Positions 8,703 to 15,101 of a stretch of 16,184 bases of DNA are shown here, one piece after another. The stretch lies in contig JASJGL010000105.1 of the NCBI GenBank assembly GCA_033791545.1, forward strand, positions 1 to 16,184, in the 5' to 3' direction. The notes under the pieces are model-generated. The model was not told the origin of the DNA, searched no databases, and saw only the letters and a list, made by a program, of their open reading frames with translations. The stretch's first letter is position 1; every line of letters starts with the position of its first letter. A program made the position numbers and the translations under genes. The DNA is from Antarcticimicrobium sp033791545. Lineage in GTDB: Bacteria; Pseudomonadota; Alphaproteobacteria; Rhodobacterales; Rhodobacteraceae.

Positions 8703-8722
8703 GCCGGGCGCGGCCTCTTTCG
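8701..8722 (+). terminator. Possible rho-independent terminator after the importer operon
   Basis: AGGCC (8701-8705) pairs exactly with GGCCT (8712-8716) across a 6-base loop, overlapping the stop codon. A pyrimidine-rich, T-containing tract follows. The stem is short and the T run is interrupted, so termination may be partial. That would still let some transcription reach the phosphatase-like gene. Confidence 0.4.
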
Positions 8723-8747
8723 TTCCCTTCTTCTTGGTACAAATATT

Positions 8748-8775
8748 CCGGGGTCCGGGGCAGCGCCCCGGTCCC
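8748..8775. repeat. GC-rich extragenic palindrome
   Basis: CCGGGGC (8755-8761) and GCCCCGG (8765-8771) form a perfect 7-bp stem with a 3-base loop. The stem extends past a T-T mismatch by three further G-C pairs (8751-8753 with 8773-8775). The block also holds a short tandem, CCGGGGT then CCGGGGC. From memory, similar blocks (CCCCGG next to a TATTT stretch and an AAGAAG-like tract) recur between genes in Rhodobacteraceae, which suggests a dispersed REP-like element. It lies between the importer operon and the phosphatase-like gene. Confidence 0.5.
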
Positions 8776-8800
8776 TCCACCAGCCCCCTTCCACCAGCCC
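8776..8800. repeat. Short direct repeat TCCACCAGCCC, two copies
   Basis: The 11-mer TCCACCAGCCC occurs at 8776-8786 and again at 8790-8800, three bases apart, directly after the GC-rich palindrome. It may be part of the same intergenic element. No coding potential or regulatory role is evident. Confidence 0.5.
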
Positions 8801-8834
8801 TCTCCCCTTCGGGCGATCGACACGGACCAAACCT

Positions 8835-9671
8835 ATGCAAAACAAACTTCTTCTCATCATTCTCGATGGGGTTCCCTGGCGCAACTGGCGCCGGCTGTTT
8901 GGCAATCTGGAGGGATGGGTCGCCAACGGTGATGCGCAGGTGTGGAAGATCCGCGCCGTGCTGCCCTCGATCTCAGCCAGTTGCTATGCCTCGATCCACA
9001 CCGGCGTCGTGCCGGCAGAGCATGGCTGCACTGGCAATGGCAATGTGTTTCGCCTCAGCCATCCGGATGTGTTTTCCCAAGTACGGCAGGGTGGCGGCGT
9101 GACCGGCGCGGTGGCGCATTCCTTCTGGTCCGAATTCTTCAACCGTGCGCCTTTTGATCTGGTGCGCGACATCGAATATGACGAAGCGGATAGCGAAACG
9201 ATCAACCATGGCCGGTTTCACACCATGACCGGCTATGGGCTCATCAACCAGATGACGCCCTCGGACGTGGATCTGTTCGCCACGCTCACCAACCTGTGCC
9301 AGCGGTTCGGGCTGGATTACGGCATGCTGCATACCTGCACGCTCGACAGCATGGGGCACCGGTTTTTCCACGACTGTCAGGAAATGGACCACGCCTGTGC
9401 GGTGATGGACGAGATGCTGGCCCCGTTCATTTCGAAATGGCGCGCGGCGGGGTATGAGATCATCGTCACCGCCGATCACGGACAGGATGCGCGCGGCCAT
9501 CATGGCGGCTGCGACCCGTTGCAGCAGGAGGCGGCGCTGTACTATTTCGGACCGGCAAAGGGCCCGGCTGAGGGGGTGGTTCTGGACCAGCTTCAATTGG
9601 CTCCAACGATCCTGAAACGGCTCGGCGCGCCGATCCCCGATACGATGAAATCGGCCCCGTTCCTCGGCTGA
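8835..9671 (+). CDS. Alkaline-phosphatase-superfamily phosphodiesterase/phosphatase (nucleotide pyrophosphatase-like)
   Basis: The 278-residue protein has the metal-binding layout of the type I phosphodiesterase/nucleotide pyrophosphatase group. Seen: ILDGVP with Asp11, the nucleophile region LPSISASCYASIHTG (43-57), VPAEHGCTGN (59-68), TLDSMGH (169-175) with Asp171 and His175, TADHGQ (212-217) with Asp214 and His215, and a GHHGG (221-225) histidine pair. Known members of the family use two metal ions, usually zinc, to break phosphodiester, phosphomonoester or phosphonate bonds. The nucleophile position, usually Thr in NPP-type enzymes, holds Ser47. No signal peptide is visible, so it should be cytoplasmic, unlike most secreted phosphatases. 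It follows the importer after a 132-bp gap and may act on the imported substrate. The RBS is weak. The exact substrate is unknown. Confidence 0.85.
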   Translation: MQNKLLLIILDGVPWRNWRRLFGNLEGWVANGDAQVWKIRAVLPSISASCYASIHTGVVPAEHGCTGNGNVFRLSHPDVFSQVRQGGGVTGAVAHSFWSEFFNRAPFDLVRDIEYDEADSETINHGRFHTMTGYGLINQMTPSDVDLFATLTNLCQRFGLDYGMLHTCTLDSMGHRFFHDCQEMDHACAVMDEMLAPFISKWRAAGYEIIVTADHGQDARGHHGGCDPLQQEAALYYFGPAKGPAEGVVLDQLQLAPTILKRLGAPIPDTMKSAPFLG

Positions 9672-9679
9672 GGATAAGC

Positions 9680-9844
9680 TGTGGACAACTTGATTTAGAA
9701 AGCGCTGACAAGGCGTTACGCGCGTGACCTGCCCCGATGACAGGGCGCGTGCGGACGATCATGTCGCTGGCTGCTGTGGATAACTTGCAGACTAGGCGCA
9801 AATCATCGCATTCCGGCAGATGATGTGCCATTTCCTGTGGATAA
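9680..9844 (+). promoter_or_regulatory. Cluster of three DnaA-box-like 9-mers
   Basis: TGTGGACAA (9680-9688), TGTGGATAA (9775-9783) and TGTGGATAA (9836-9844) lie in the same orientation. The last two are exact reverse complements of the consensus DnaA box TTATCCACA; the first differs by one base. The first two sit inside near-identical 15-mers, GCTGTGGACAACTTG (9678-9692) and GCTGTGGATAACTTG (9773-9787), 95 bp apart. The gap between two convergent genes (9672-9925) holds no gene and is locally AT-richer around 9690-9700 and 9840-9895. It could titrate DnaA or belong to an origin. No dnaA, hemE, parAB or repABC gene is in the window. Confidence 0.5.
9802..9824. repeat. Inverted repeat ATCATC / GATGAT in the convergent gap
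   Basis: ATCATC (9802-9807) and GATGAT (9819-9824) form a 6-bp stem across 11 bases, between the second and third DnaA-box-like sites. It could be a weak bidirectional transcript end for the convergent genes, but the stem is AT-rich and no T run follows. Confidence 0.25.
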
Positions 9845-9925
9845 AACGACAGGAATTGATCGAAATTGAAAACCCGGAAATTCCCACTGCCTGTGGTCCG
9901 CGCCCTCCGCACGCATACCCGCAGT

Positions 9926-10867
9926 TCAGTCGTAGGGCCAGATTCCCTGCCCCAGTGCCTCGATCGCCACCTCGATCCGCTCGAAACTGTCGCTGGCCCG
10001 GGTCGACATGCTGCGCGCCCGCAAATAGCCGTGCACCAACCCCGCCTCGTTGATCCAATGCACCCGCCCGCCTGCCGCCCGCAGCCGTTCGGCATAGACC
10101 GGGCCATCATCGCGCAATGGGTCGCAATCGGCGGTCACGATCACCGTGGGCGGCAGTCCGGTATAGTCGTCGTCCTGCAACGGGGCATAGGTCGGATCGC
10201 CCACCGGTGCCGCCTGCCCCTCGGCCAGACGGATGTTCTCGTAAAACCGGACCTCTTCCAGCGTCAGCATCGGGGCCTCGGCATTTTCCTGATATGAGGG
10301 CGCGCTGCCGTCGCCGCCAAGACCGGGATAGATCAGCACCTGCCCCAGAATCCCGCCAAGCCGCCCGCGCGCATGATGCGCTACGGCGGCGGCCAGATTG
10401 CCGCCGGCACTGTCCCCGGCCAGCACCAGATCATCGCCAAACGCCCGCGCCGCCCATTGCGTCGCGCTCCAGCAATCCTCGAATGCTGCCGGATGGGTGT
10501 GTTCAGGCGACAAGCGATAATCGACCGCCACCACGCGATAGCCGGTGCGCGCGCAGATCTCGCCACAGACATCATCGTGGGAATCGAGCCCGCCCACCAC
10601 GAAACCGCCGCCGTGGAAATACATCACCGTGCAGCCCGGATCGCCCGCGCTGTAAACCCGCACCGGCACGCCGTCGGCAGAGACATCGCGCGCCTCGACC
10701 CCCTTGGGTCGGCCCTGATGAAAGGCCCGGCACATGGTGTCATAGGCGCGCCGCTGGTCTGCGATGCTGCCCTCGACCGAGTCCTCGGGATAGCTCTCGG
10801 CGGTCTTGCGGATAAACTCCCATGTCTGGGCGTCAATCAGCGCCTTATAGTCGCGCGCGTCGCTCAC
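9926..10867 (-). CDS. Alpha/beta-hydrolase esterase, hormone-sensitive-lipase family
   Basis: This 313-residue esterase has the oxyanion-hole motif HGGG (85-88), the nucleophile motif GDSAGG (151-156) with Ser153, DPLRDDG (249-255) with Asp249, and GLVHGY (276-281) with His279. The triad is complete, as in bacterial HSL-type carboxylesterases that cleave short acyl esters. No signal peptide is seen. GTG at 10867 is preferred: it overlaps the stop of the upstream acyl-CoA synthetase in the four bases GTGA, and the resulting N-terminus (MSDARDYKALID) looks natural. An in-frame ATG at 10876 would add three residues with a 13-base overlap. It is the second gene of a two-gene operon; ester cleavage followed by CoA activation of the released acid is a plausible joint role. 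Confidence 0.9.
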   Translation of the reverse strand: MSDARDYKALIDAQTWEFIRKTAESYPEDSVEGSIADQRRAYDTMCRAFHQGRPKGVEARDVSADGVPVRVYSAGDPGCTVMYFHGGGFVVGGLDSHDDVCGEICARTGYRVVAVDYRLSPEHTHPAAFEDCWSATQWAARAFGDDLVLAGDSAGGNLAAAVAHHARGRLGGILGQVLIYPGLGGDGSAPSYQENAEAPMLTLEEVRFYENIRLAEGQAAPVGDPTYAPLQDDDYTGLPPTVIVTADCDPLRDDGPVYAERLRAAGGRVHWINEAGLVHGYLRARSMSTRASDSFERIEVAIEALGQGIWPYD

Positions 10868-12753
10868 TGTTCCCATTCCCAGGGGCGGGTAAAGTTGCCC
10901 AGAACATGGGCCACCTCCTCCTCGTCCGCGCCATGGCGGCGCAGCTGCGCCACCAGCCCGCGCGTCTTGTCATCGCTTACCGAGACAACGCGCGCCTGCA
11001 GATCCGCCGCTTTCAGCGCGTCATCATAGACGCGGGTGATCGCCATCTTGCGCAGATCGGGCTTGAACACCTTGCCCACCGCCGTCTTGGGCAGCTCGTC
11101 AAGGATTCCGATGAACTTGGGCCGCGCCGCGCGCTCGTGCACGTGCACCTTGCAATGCTCCATCAGCTCTTGCTCACTAACGGTCGCGCCTTCGATCAGC
11201 TCGACATAGACGCAGGGCATTTCACCCGCATAGGCATCGGGCTGGCCGATAGCCCCCGCAAAGGCCACGGCCTCATGCGCCAGCATCGCCTCTTCGATCT
11301 CGCCCGGGTCGATATTGTGCCCGCCCCGGATGATCAGATCCTTGGCGCGCCCGGTAATCCAGAGATACCCGTCCTTGTCGATCCGCCCCAGATCGCCGGT
11401 GCGCAGGTATTTGCCCTCATAGAACAGATCGACGTTCTTGTCGGCCTCGGTATAGGTATGGCCGGCATAGACCCCCGGGTTGGAGATGCAGATCTCGCCG
11501 ATCTCGTCCACGCCGCACTGCTGCGGGCCGTCGGCGGTGCCGCGCATGATCTTCACATCCGTATAGGGGAACGGGATCCCGATCGAGCCGACCTTTTTCT
11601 CGCCGTCCGGCGGATTGCAGGAGACTAGACAGGTGGCCTCGGTCAGCCCATAGCCTTCGACGATGGTCACGCCAGAGGCGCTTTCAAACCGTTTGAAAAG
11701 TTCCAGCGGCATCGGCGCGGAGCCGGAAAAGGCGGTTTTGACCGTCGATATATCCGCATCCACTTTGCGTTGCATCAGCGCCGAAACGGCGGTGGGCACG
11801 GTGATGATAAAGCTGATCTTCCAGCGTTCGATCAGTTTCCAGAAATTGTCGAACACCCCGTCGCCGCGATAGCCTGCTGGCGTCGGGAACACCACATGCG
11901 CGCCGGAGGCAAGCGAGGCCATCACGATCACGTGGCAGGCAAAGACGTGGAACAGCGGCAGCGGGCACATGATGTTGTCCTTCTCGGTGAACAACATCTC
12001 GTGCCCGAGCCAGCCGTTATAGATCGCGCCGGAATATTTGTGCTGCGCCACCTTCGGCATGCCGGTGGTGCCGCCGGTGTGGAAATAAAAGCCGACGCGA
12101 TCTTTGCCACCATCGTCAAAGGACAGCTTTTTCGGCTGTTTTGCCAAGGCCTTACCGAAATCCATATAATCGGCATGGGCGACCAGCGCCTTGCCTTCCA
12201 GCTTGGGCCGGGCCAGCGGCACGATCCATGATTTCGGCGGGGTGAGGTAGCGGTTAAGGTCGACTTCCAGCACGGTATCCACGTTTGGGGCGTGGCGCAC
12301 GGCCTCGACCACCTTTTGCGGCACGTCGGTCTTGGGGAAGGGTTTGAGCGTGACCACGACCTTGGCCCCGGTCTCGCGCAGGATCGAGGCGATCTGTTCC
12401 GGCTCCAGCAGCGGGTTGATCGGGTTGACGATCCCCGCAATCGCACCGCCAAGAATGGTCAGCAGCGTTTCGGTGCAATTGGGCAGGACGCAGGCGACCA
12501 CGTCGGTTTCACCGATGCCGAGCGAGCGGAACAGGTTTGCGGTTTGGCACACCTTTTCAAGCAGTTGCGACCAAGTCAGCGTTTCCGCCTTGTCCTTGGG
12601 GCCGGAAAAGATCTGATAGCTGACCGCGTTGTTGTTGGGAAACTTATGCGCTGTTCCCGCCAACATGTGATAGAGAGTCTTGGGCACATCGCGCTCGCTC
12701 CAAGGCATCTCTTTTTCGATGGCAAGCCGATCTTCCATTCCGGCAAACGTCAT
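10864..12753 (-). CDS. Acyl-CoA synthetase (AMP-forming)
   Basis: This 629-residue ligase activates a carboxylic acid to its CoA thioester through an acyl-adenylate. Visible ANL-family motifs: P-loop HTGGTTGMPK (225-234), GYGLTEAT (367-374), YLRTGDLG (449-456), hinge GRAKDLIIRGG (468-478), and LPKTAVGK (554-561) with the catalytic Lys561 of the C-terminal domain. The frame is open upstream to 12870, but ATG 12753 is chosen because GGGAGGA sits 8 bases before it; the extra upstream residues do not resemble the family. No transmembrane segment or signal peptide is evident. It is co-transcribed with the downstream esterase. Chain-length preference (medium/long fatty acid versus aromatic) cannot be decided from sequence. 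A promoter and operator-like palindrome are visible upstream. Confidence 0.93.
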   Translation of the reverse strand: MTFAGMEDRLAIEKEMPWSERDVPKTLYHMLAGTAHKFPNNNAVSYQIFSGPKDKAETLTWSQLLEKVCQTANLFRSLGIGETDVVACVLPNCTETLLTILGGAIAGIVNPINPLLEPEQIASILRETGAKVVVTLKPFPKTDVPQKVVEAVRHAPNVDTVLEVDLNRYLTPPKSWIVPLARPKLEGKALVAHADYMDFGKALAKQPKKLSFDDGGKDRVGFYFHTGGTTGMPKVAQHKYSGAIYNGWLGHEMLFTEKDNIMCPLPLFHVFACHVIVMASLASGAHVVFPTPAGYRGDGVFDNFWKLIERWKISFIITVPTAVSALMQRKVDADISTVKTAFSGSAPMPLELFKRFESASGVTIVEGYGLTEATCLVSCNPPDGEKKVGSIGIPFPYTDVKIMRGTADGPQQCGVDEIGEICISNPGVYAGHTYTEADKNVDLFYEGKYLRTGDLGRIDKDGYLWITGRAKDLIIRGGHNIDPGEIEEAMLAHEAVAFAGAIGQPDAYAGEMPCVYVELIEGATVSEQELMEHCKVHVHERAARPKFIGILDELPKTAVGKVFKPDLRKMAITRVYDDALKAADLQARVVSVSDDKTRGLVAQLRRHGADEEEVAHVLGNFTRPWEWEQ

Positions 12754-12761
12754 TCCAGCGT

Positions 12762-12768
12762 CCTCCCA
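12762..12768 (-). promoter_or_regulatory. Ribosome binding site of the acyl-CoA synthetase
   Basis: On the minus strand, TGGGAGGACGCTGGAATG places a strong GGGAGGA about 8 bases before the ATG at 12753. This decides the start against the ATGs at 12780 and 12870. Confidence 0.7.
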
Positions 12769-12870
12769 GACCACCCTCATTCCTTGTCGGTAAGGATGAT
12801 TGGAAACCCCACGAGGCGCAAGGTCAGGCGAGCGGGAAACAGCCGCCCTTTGCGGGTGACGTGACGCCAA

Positions 12871-12885
12871 GTTCCGTTACGGAAC
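12871..12885. promoter_or_regulatory. Perfect 15-bp palindromic operator candidate
   Basis: GTTCCGT-T-ACGGAAC is an exact 7+1+7 inverted repeat, about 118 bases before the acyl-CoA synthetase start and just downstream of the proposed -10 element. A repressor bound there would block transcription. The size and symmetry are typical of TetR-family operators, and such regulators often control acyl-CoA synthetase genes. No regulator gene is in the window. Confidence 0.5.
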
Positions 12886-12905
12886 AAAGGGTTTTGAGCC
12901 CCCGC

Positions 12906-12933
12906 GATATATTTCCCCCTGCCGTGACGCCAA
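12906..12933 (-). promoter_or_regulatory. Candidate sigma-70 promoter of the acyl-CoA synthetase-esterase operon
   Basis: On the minus strand, TTGGCG (12933-12928) and TATATC (12911-12906) are separated by 16 bases, a reasonable -35/-10 pair. It is the best match in the 314-bp gap. The transcript would start near 12899 with a leader of about 145 bases that includes the palindrome. Confidence 0.4.
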
Positions 12934-12986
12934 CAACGGCCTCGGCATCCGCGGTTTGGGGAATTTGGGTGCCGTTTTGTACAGTG

Positions 12987-13019
12987 AGCGTTGCCGCCGG
13001 GTCCCCCGGCGGCAACGCT
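12987..13019 (-). terminator. Very stable 15-bp hairpin downstream of the ABC exporter
   Basis: Positions 12987-13001 and 13005-13019 are exact inverted repeats of 15 bases with a 3-base loop (TCC on the plus strand), starting AGCGTTGCCGCC. It lies about 50 bp past the stop of the minus-strand exporter gene. No T run follows on either strand, so it may be a rho-dependent or mRNA 3'-end-protecting structure rather than a classical intrinsic terminator. Confidence 0.5.
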
Positions 13020-13027
13020 GTGGAGGC

Positions 13028-13047
13028 GGTGCGTCTGACAGCGCACC
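13028..13047. repeat. Second small hairpin downstream of the ABC exporter
   Basis: GGTGCG (13028-13033) pairs exactly with CGCACC (13042-13047) across 8 bases. Reading the minus strand, it comes between the exporter stop at 13068 and the 15-bp hairpin, and may assist termination or transcript stability. Confidence 0.35.
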
Positions 13048-13067
13048 AATAGTACGCCGAAAGCCCC

Positions 13068-14891
13068 CTACTGCGCCGCCATCGTCCCGTCGGTGAATTG
13101 CAGCCGAGCCAGCCGGGCATAAAGCCCGCCGCTGGCGACCAGTTCGTCATGGGTGCCCATGGCGACGATACGGCCCTCTTCCATCACCACGATCCGATTG
13201 GCCTTTTTCACCGTCGCCAGCCGGTGGGCGACGATCAGGGTGGTGCGGCTTTGGCTCAGCTCATCGACCGCCTGCTGCACCGCGCGTTCGCTTTCGGCAT
13301 CCAGCGCGCTGGTGGCCTCGTCCAGCAACAGTACCGGCGCGTCGCGCAGGATGGCGCGGGCGATGGCGATGCGCTGTTTCTGCCCGCCCGACAGCATCAC
13401 GCCGCGTTCACCGACATAGCTGTCATAGCCTTCGGGCAGCGCGCTGATGAAGTCATGCGCTGCGGCGGCTTTGGTCGCGGCCTCGACCTCGGCGTCGGTG
13501 GCGTCGGGGCGGCCGAAACGGATGTTGTCGCGGGCCGAGGCGGCGAAGATCACCGGGTCTTGCGGCACCAGCGCGATGGCGCGGCGGAAATCGTCGCGAG
13601 TCATGTCGCGCAGCGCCACACCGTCCAGCCGGATCTGCCCGGCGACGGGATCGTAAAACCGCAGCATAAGCTGGATGATCGTGGTCTTGCCAGCGCCAGA
13701 GGGGCCGACAAAGGCCACCGTCTCGCCCGGTTCGATATGCAGCGACACCCCGTCCAGCGCGGCGACCTCGGGGCGGGCGGGATAGCGGAAGGTGACCCCG
13801 TCAAAGGCGATCTCGCCACGCACCGGGCGCGACAGCGTCGCGGGCTGGGACGGGTCCTGCACCGCGTCGTCGGCGTTCAGCAGTTCCACCAGCCGTTCGG
13901 TGGCCCCGGCGGCGCGCTGCAACTCGCTCCAGATTTCGGAGAGCGCGGCGACCGAGCCCGCGACCAGAACCGAATAGATCAGGAATTGCACCAGCATACC
14001 TTCGGACATGACACCGGCACGCACGTCGCGCGCGCCTATCCAAAGCACGCCAACGATGCCGGTGAAGACTAGAAAGATCACGATCACGGTCAGAAGCGCC
14101 CGGGTGAGGATGCGCCGTTGCGACACCTGATAGGACATTTCTGTCATCTCGGCAAAGCGGGCGCGGCTGGCCCCCTCGTGGGTGAAGGCCTGCACCGTCT
14201 GCACCGCGCCCAGCGCCTCGCCCGCGTTGCCGGAGGAGGCGGCGATCCAGTCCTGATTTTCGCGGCTGATGGTGCGCAGCTTGCGGCCCAGCACCAGAAT
14301 CGGCACCACAACAGCAGGCACAATCAACAGCACCATGCTGGCAAGTTTGGGCGAGGTCAGCAGCATCAGCCCCAACCCGCCGACGAACAGCAGCAGGTTG
14401 CGCAGCGCGATAGAGATCGAAGAGCCCAGCACCGATTGGATCAAGGTGGTGTCGGTGGTGATCCGGCTCAGCACTTCGCCGGTCATGATCTTTTCAAAGA
14501 ATTGCGGGCTCATGCCGATCACGCGGTCGAACACGGCCTCGCGGATATCGGCCACCACCCGTTCGCCCAGCTTGGTCACCAGCGCATAGCGCAGCCCGGT
14601 GCCCACCGCCAGCAAACCGGCAATGCCCAGAGCGGCGAGAAAATAGTGATCCAACAGCTCGCCCGACCCGGTGCGGAAATTGTCTACCACCCGACGCACC
14701 GCCAAAGGCAGGGTCAGCGACACCATCGAGGTAAAGACCAGCGCGACAATGGAGGCGAGGATCAGCCACCGATAGGGCCGCATGAAGGGCCAGAGCGCCC
14801 CCAAGATCCCGATCTTGCGCGACCGCGCACGATCCTCCTGCGCGCCGGGTGCGGCGGGGGCGGTGGATCTGGAAGTGGATGCGCGGGCCAT
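13068..14891 (-). CDS. MsbA-like half-size ABC exporter (fused membrane and ATPase domains)
   Basis: This 607-residue protein is a type IV (subfamily B) exporter half-transporter that works as a homodimer in the inner membrane. About six membrane helices span residues 40-320, with the VADIREAVFDRVIGMSPQFF coupling region near 113-132. The ATPase domain follows: Walker A GPSGAGKT (396-403), Q-loop VPQDP near 442, signature LSGGQKQ (500-506), Walker B VLLLDE (520-525) and H-loop His556. The first 27 residues are Ala/Ser/Arg-rich and probably disordered. AGGAG lies 5 bases before the ATG, supporting this start. It could flip lipid A or phospholipid (MsbA) or export drugs; these cannot be separated by motif. 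A 210-bp gap separates it from the upstream ABC-2 permease, so a separate promoter is likely. Confidence 0.93.
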   Translation of the reverse strand: MARASTSRSTAPAAPGAQEDRARSRKIGILGALWPFMRPYRWLILASIVALVFTSMVSLTLPLAVRRVVDNFRTGSGELLDHYFLAALGIAGLLAVGTGLRYALVTKLGERVVADIREAVFDRVIGMSPQFFEKIMTGEVLSRITTDTTLIQSVLGSSISIALRNLLLFVGGLGLMLLTSPKLASMVLLIVPAVVVPILVLGRKLRTISRENQDWIAASSGNAGEALGAVQTVQAFTHEGASRARFAEMTEMSYQVSQRRILTRALLTVIVIFLVFTGIVGVLWIGARDVRAGVMSEGMLVQFLIYSVLVAGSVAALSEIWSELQRAAGATERLVELLNADDAVQDPSQPATLSRPVRGEIAFDGVTFRYPARPEVAALDGVSLHIEPGETVAFVGPSGAGKTTIIQLMLRFYDPVAGQIRLDGVALRDMTRDDFRRAIALVPQDPVIFAASARDNIRFGRPDATDAEVEAATKAAAAHDFISALPEGYDSYVGERGVMLSGGQKQRIAIARAILRDAPVLLLDEATSALDAESERAVQQAVDELSQSRTTLIVAHRLATVKKANRIVVMEEGRIVAMGTHDELVASGGLYARLARLQFTDGTMAAQ

Positions 14892-14963
14892 GGTGGCTCC
14901 TTCATCTTGGGTCGGGTGTATTGGGGGGCGGGCGGCCGGGCCTGCCCGTATGCAGTGGACCGT

Positions 14964-14992
14964 TTCATGGCCGCGTGGGCGGCGAGGGTCAA
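14964..14992 (-). promoter_or_regulatory. Weak promoter candidate of the ABC exporter
   Basis: On the minus strand, TTGACC (14992-14987) is a good -35, followed after 17 bases by CATGAA (14969-14964), a poor -10. It lies about 75 bases before the exporter start. This is the best pair seen in the 14892-15101 gap, but it is tentative. Confidence 0.2.
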
Positions 14993-15101
14993 GGGATCAG
15001 TTGCCGCGCCTGCCCCCCGAAGGCCCTGCGCGCGACGTGATGACAGCCCGGTCGGGACAAGACCGTCGAGTTTGCGCGCCATTTTTCCAGCTTGGGCAGG
15101 C

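Larger units (their letters stand above)
12860..12933. repeat. 11-bp direct repeat CGTGACGCCAA, two copies
   Basis: CGTGACGCCAA occurs at 12860-12870 and 12923-12933, 63 bp apart (six helical turns). One copy directly abuts the palindrome and the other covers the proposed -35 element. The spacing on one face of the helix could suit a second regulator, but this is inference. Confidence 0.5.
12754..13067. other. 314-bp gap between acyl-CoA synthetase and ABC exporter genes
   Basis: This gene-free stretch holds, from right to left on the minus strand, two hairpins ending the exporter transcript, a candidate promoter, a 15-bp palindrome and an 11-bp direct repeat, then the leader and RBS of the acyl-CoA synthetase. 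Short open frames here (12861-13052 on plus, up to 13150 on minus) have no RBS and no protein-like composition. Confidence 0.6.

Noticed and set aside
9711..9726. GTTACGCGCGTGAC near-palindrome as an operator
   Set aside because: It has an internal mismatch, consists mostly of CG alternation common in this DNA, and lies between two gene ends rather than in front of a gene.
9672..9925. Calling the DnaA-box gap the chromosomal origin oriC
   Set aside because: None of the genes normally beside alphaproteobacterial or plasmid origins is present, the boxes are few, and no clear AT-rich unwinding tract was seen; kept only as a DnaA-box cluster.
12754..12870. Longer acyl-CoA synthetase starting at 12870 or 12780
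   Set aside because: The GGGAGGA sequence is properly placed only for ATG 12753, and the longer forms would include the operator-like palindrome region boundary as coding.
14762..15082. 106-residue minus-strand frame starting at 15082 between the two transporter genes
   Set aside because: It overlaps the start of the exporter by over 120 bases, lacks a good RBS and is Pro/Ala/Arg-rich with no family resemblance.
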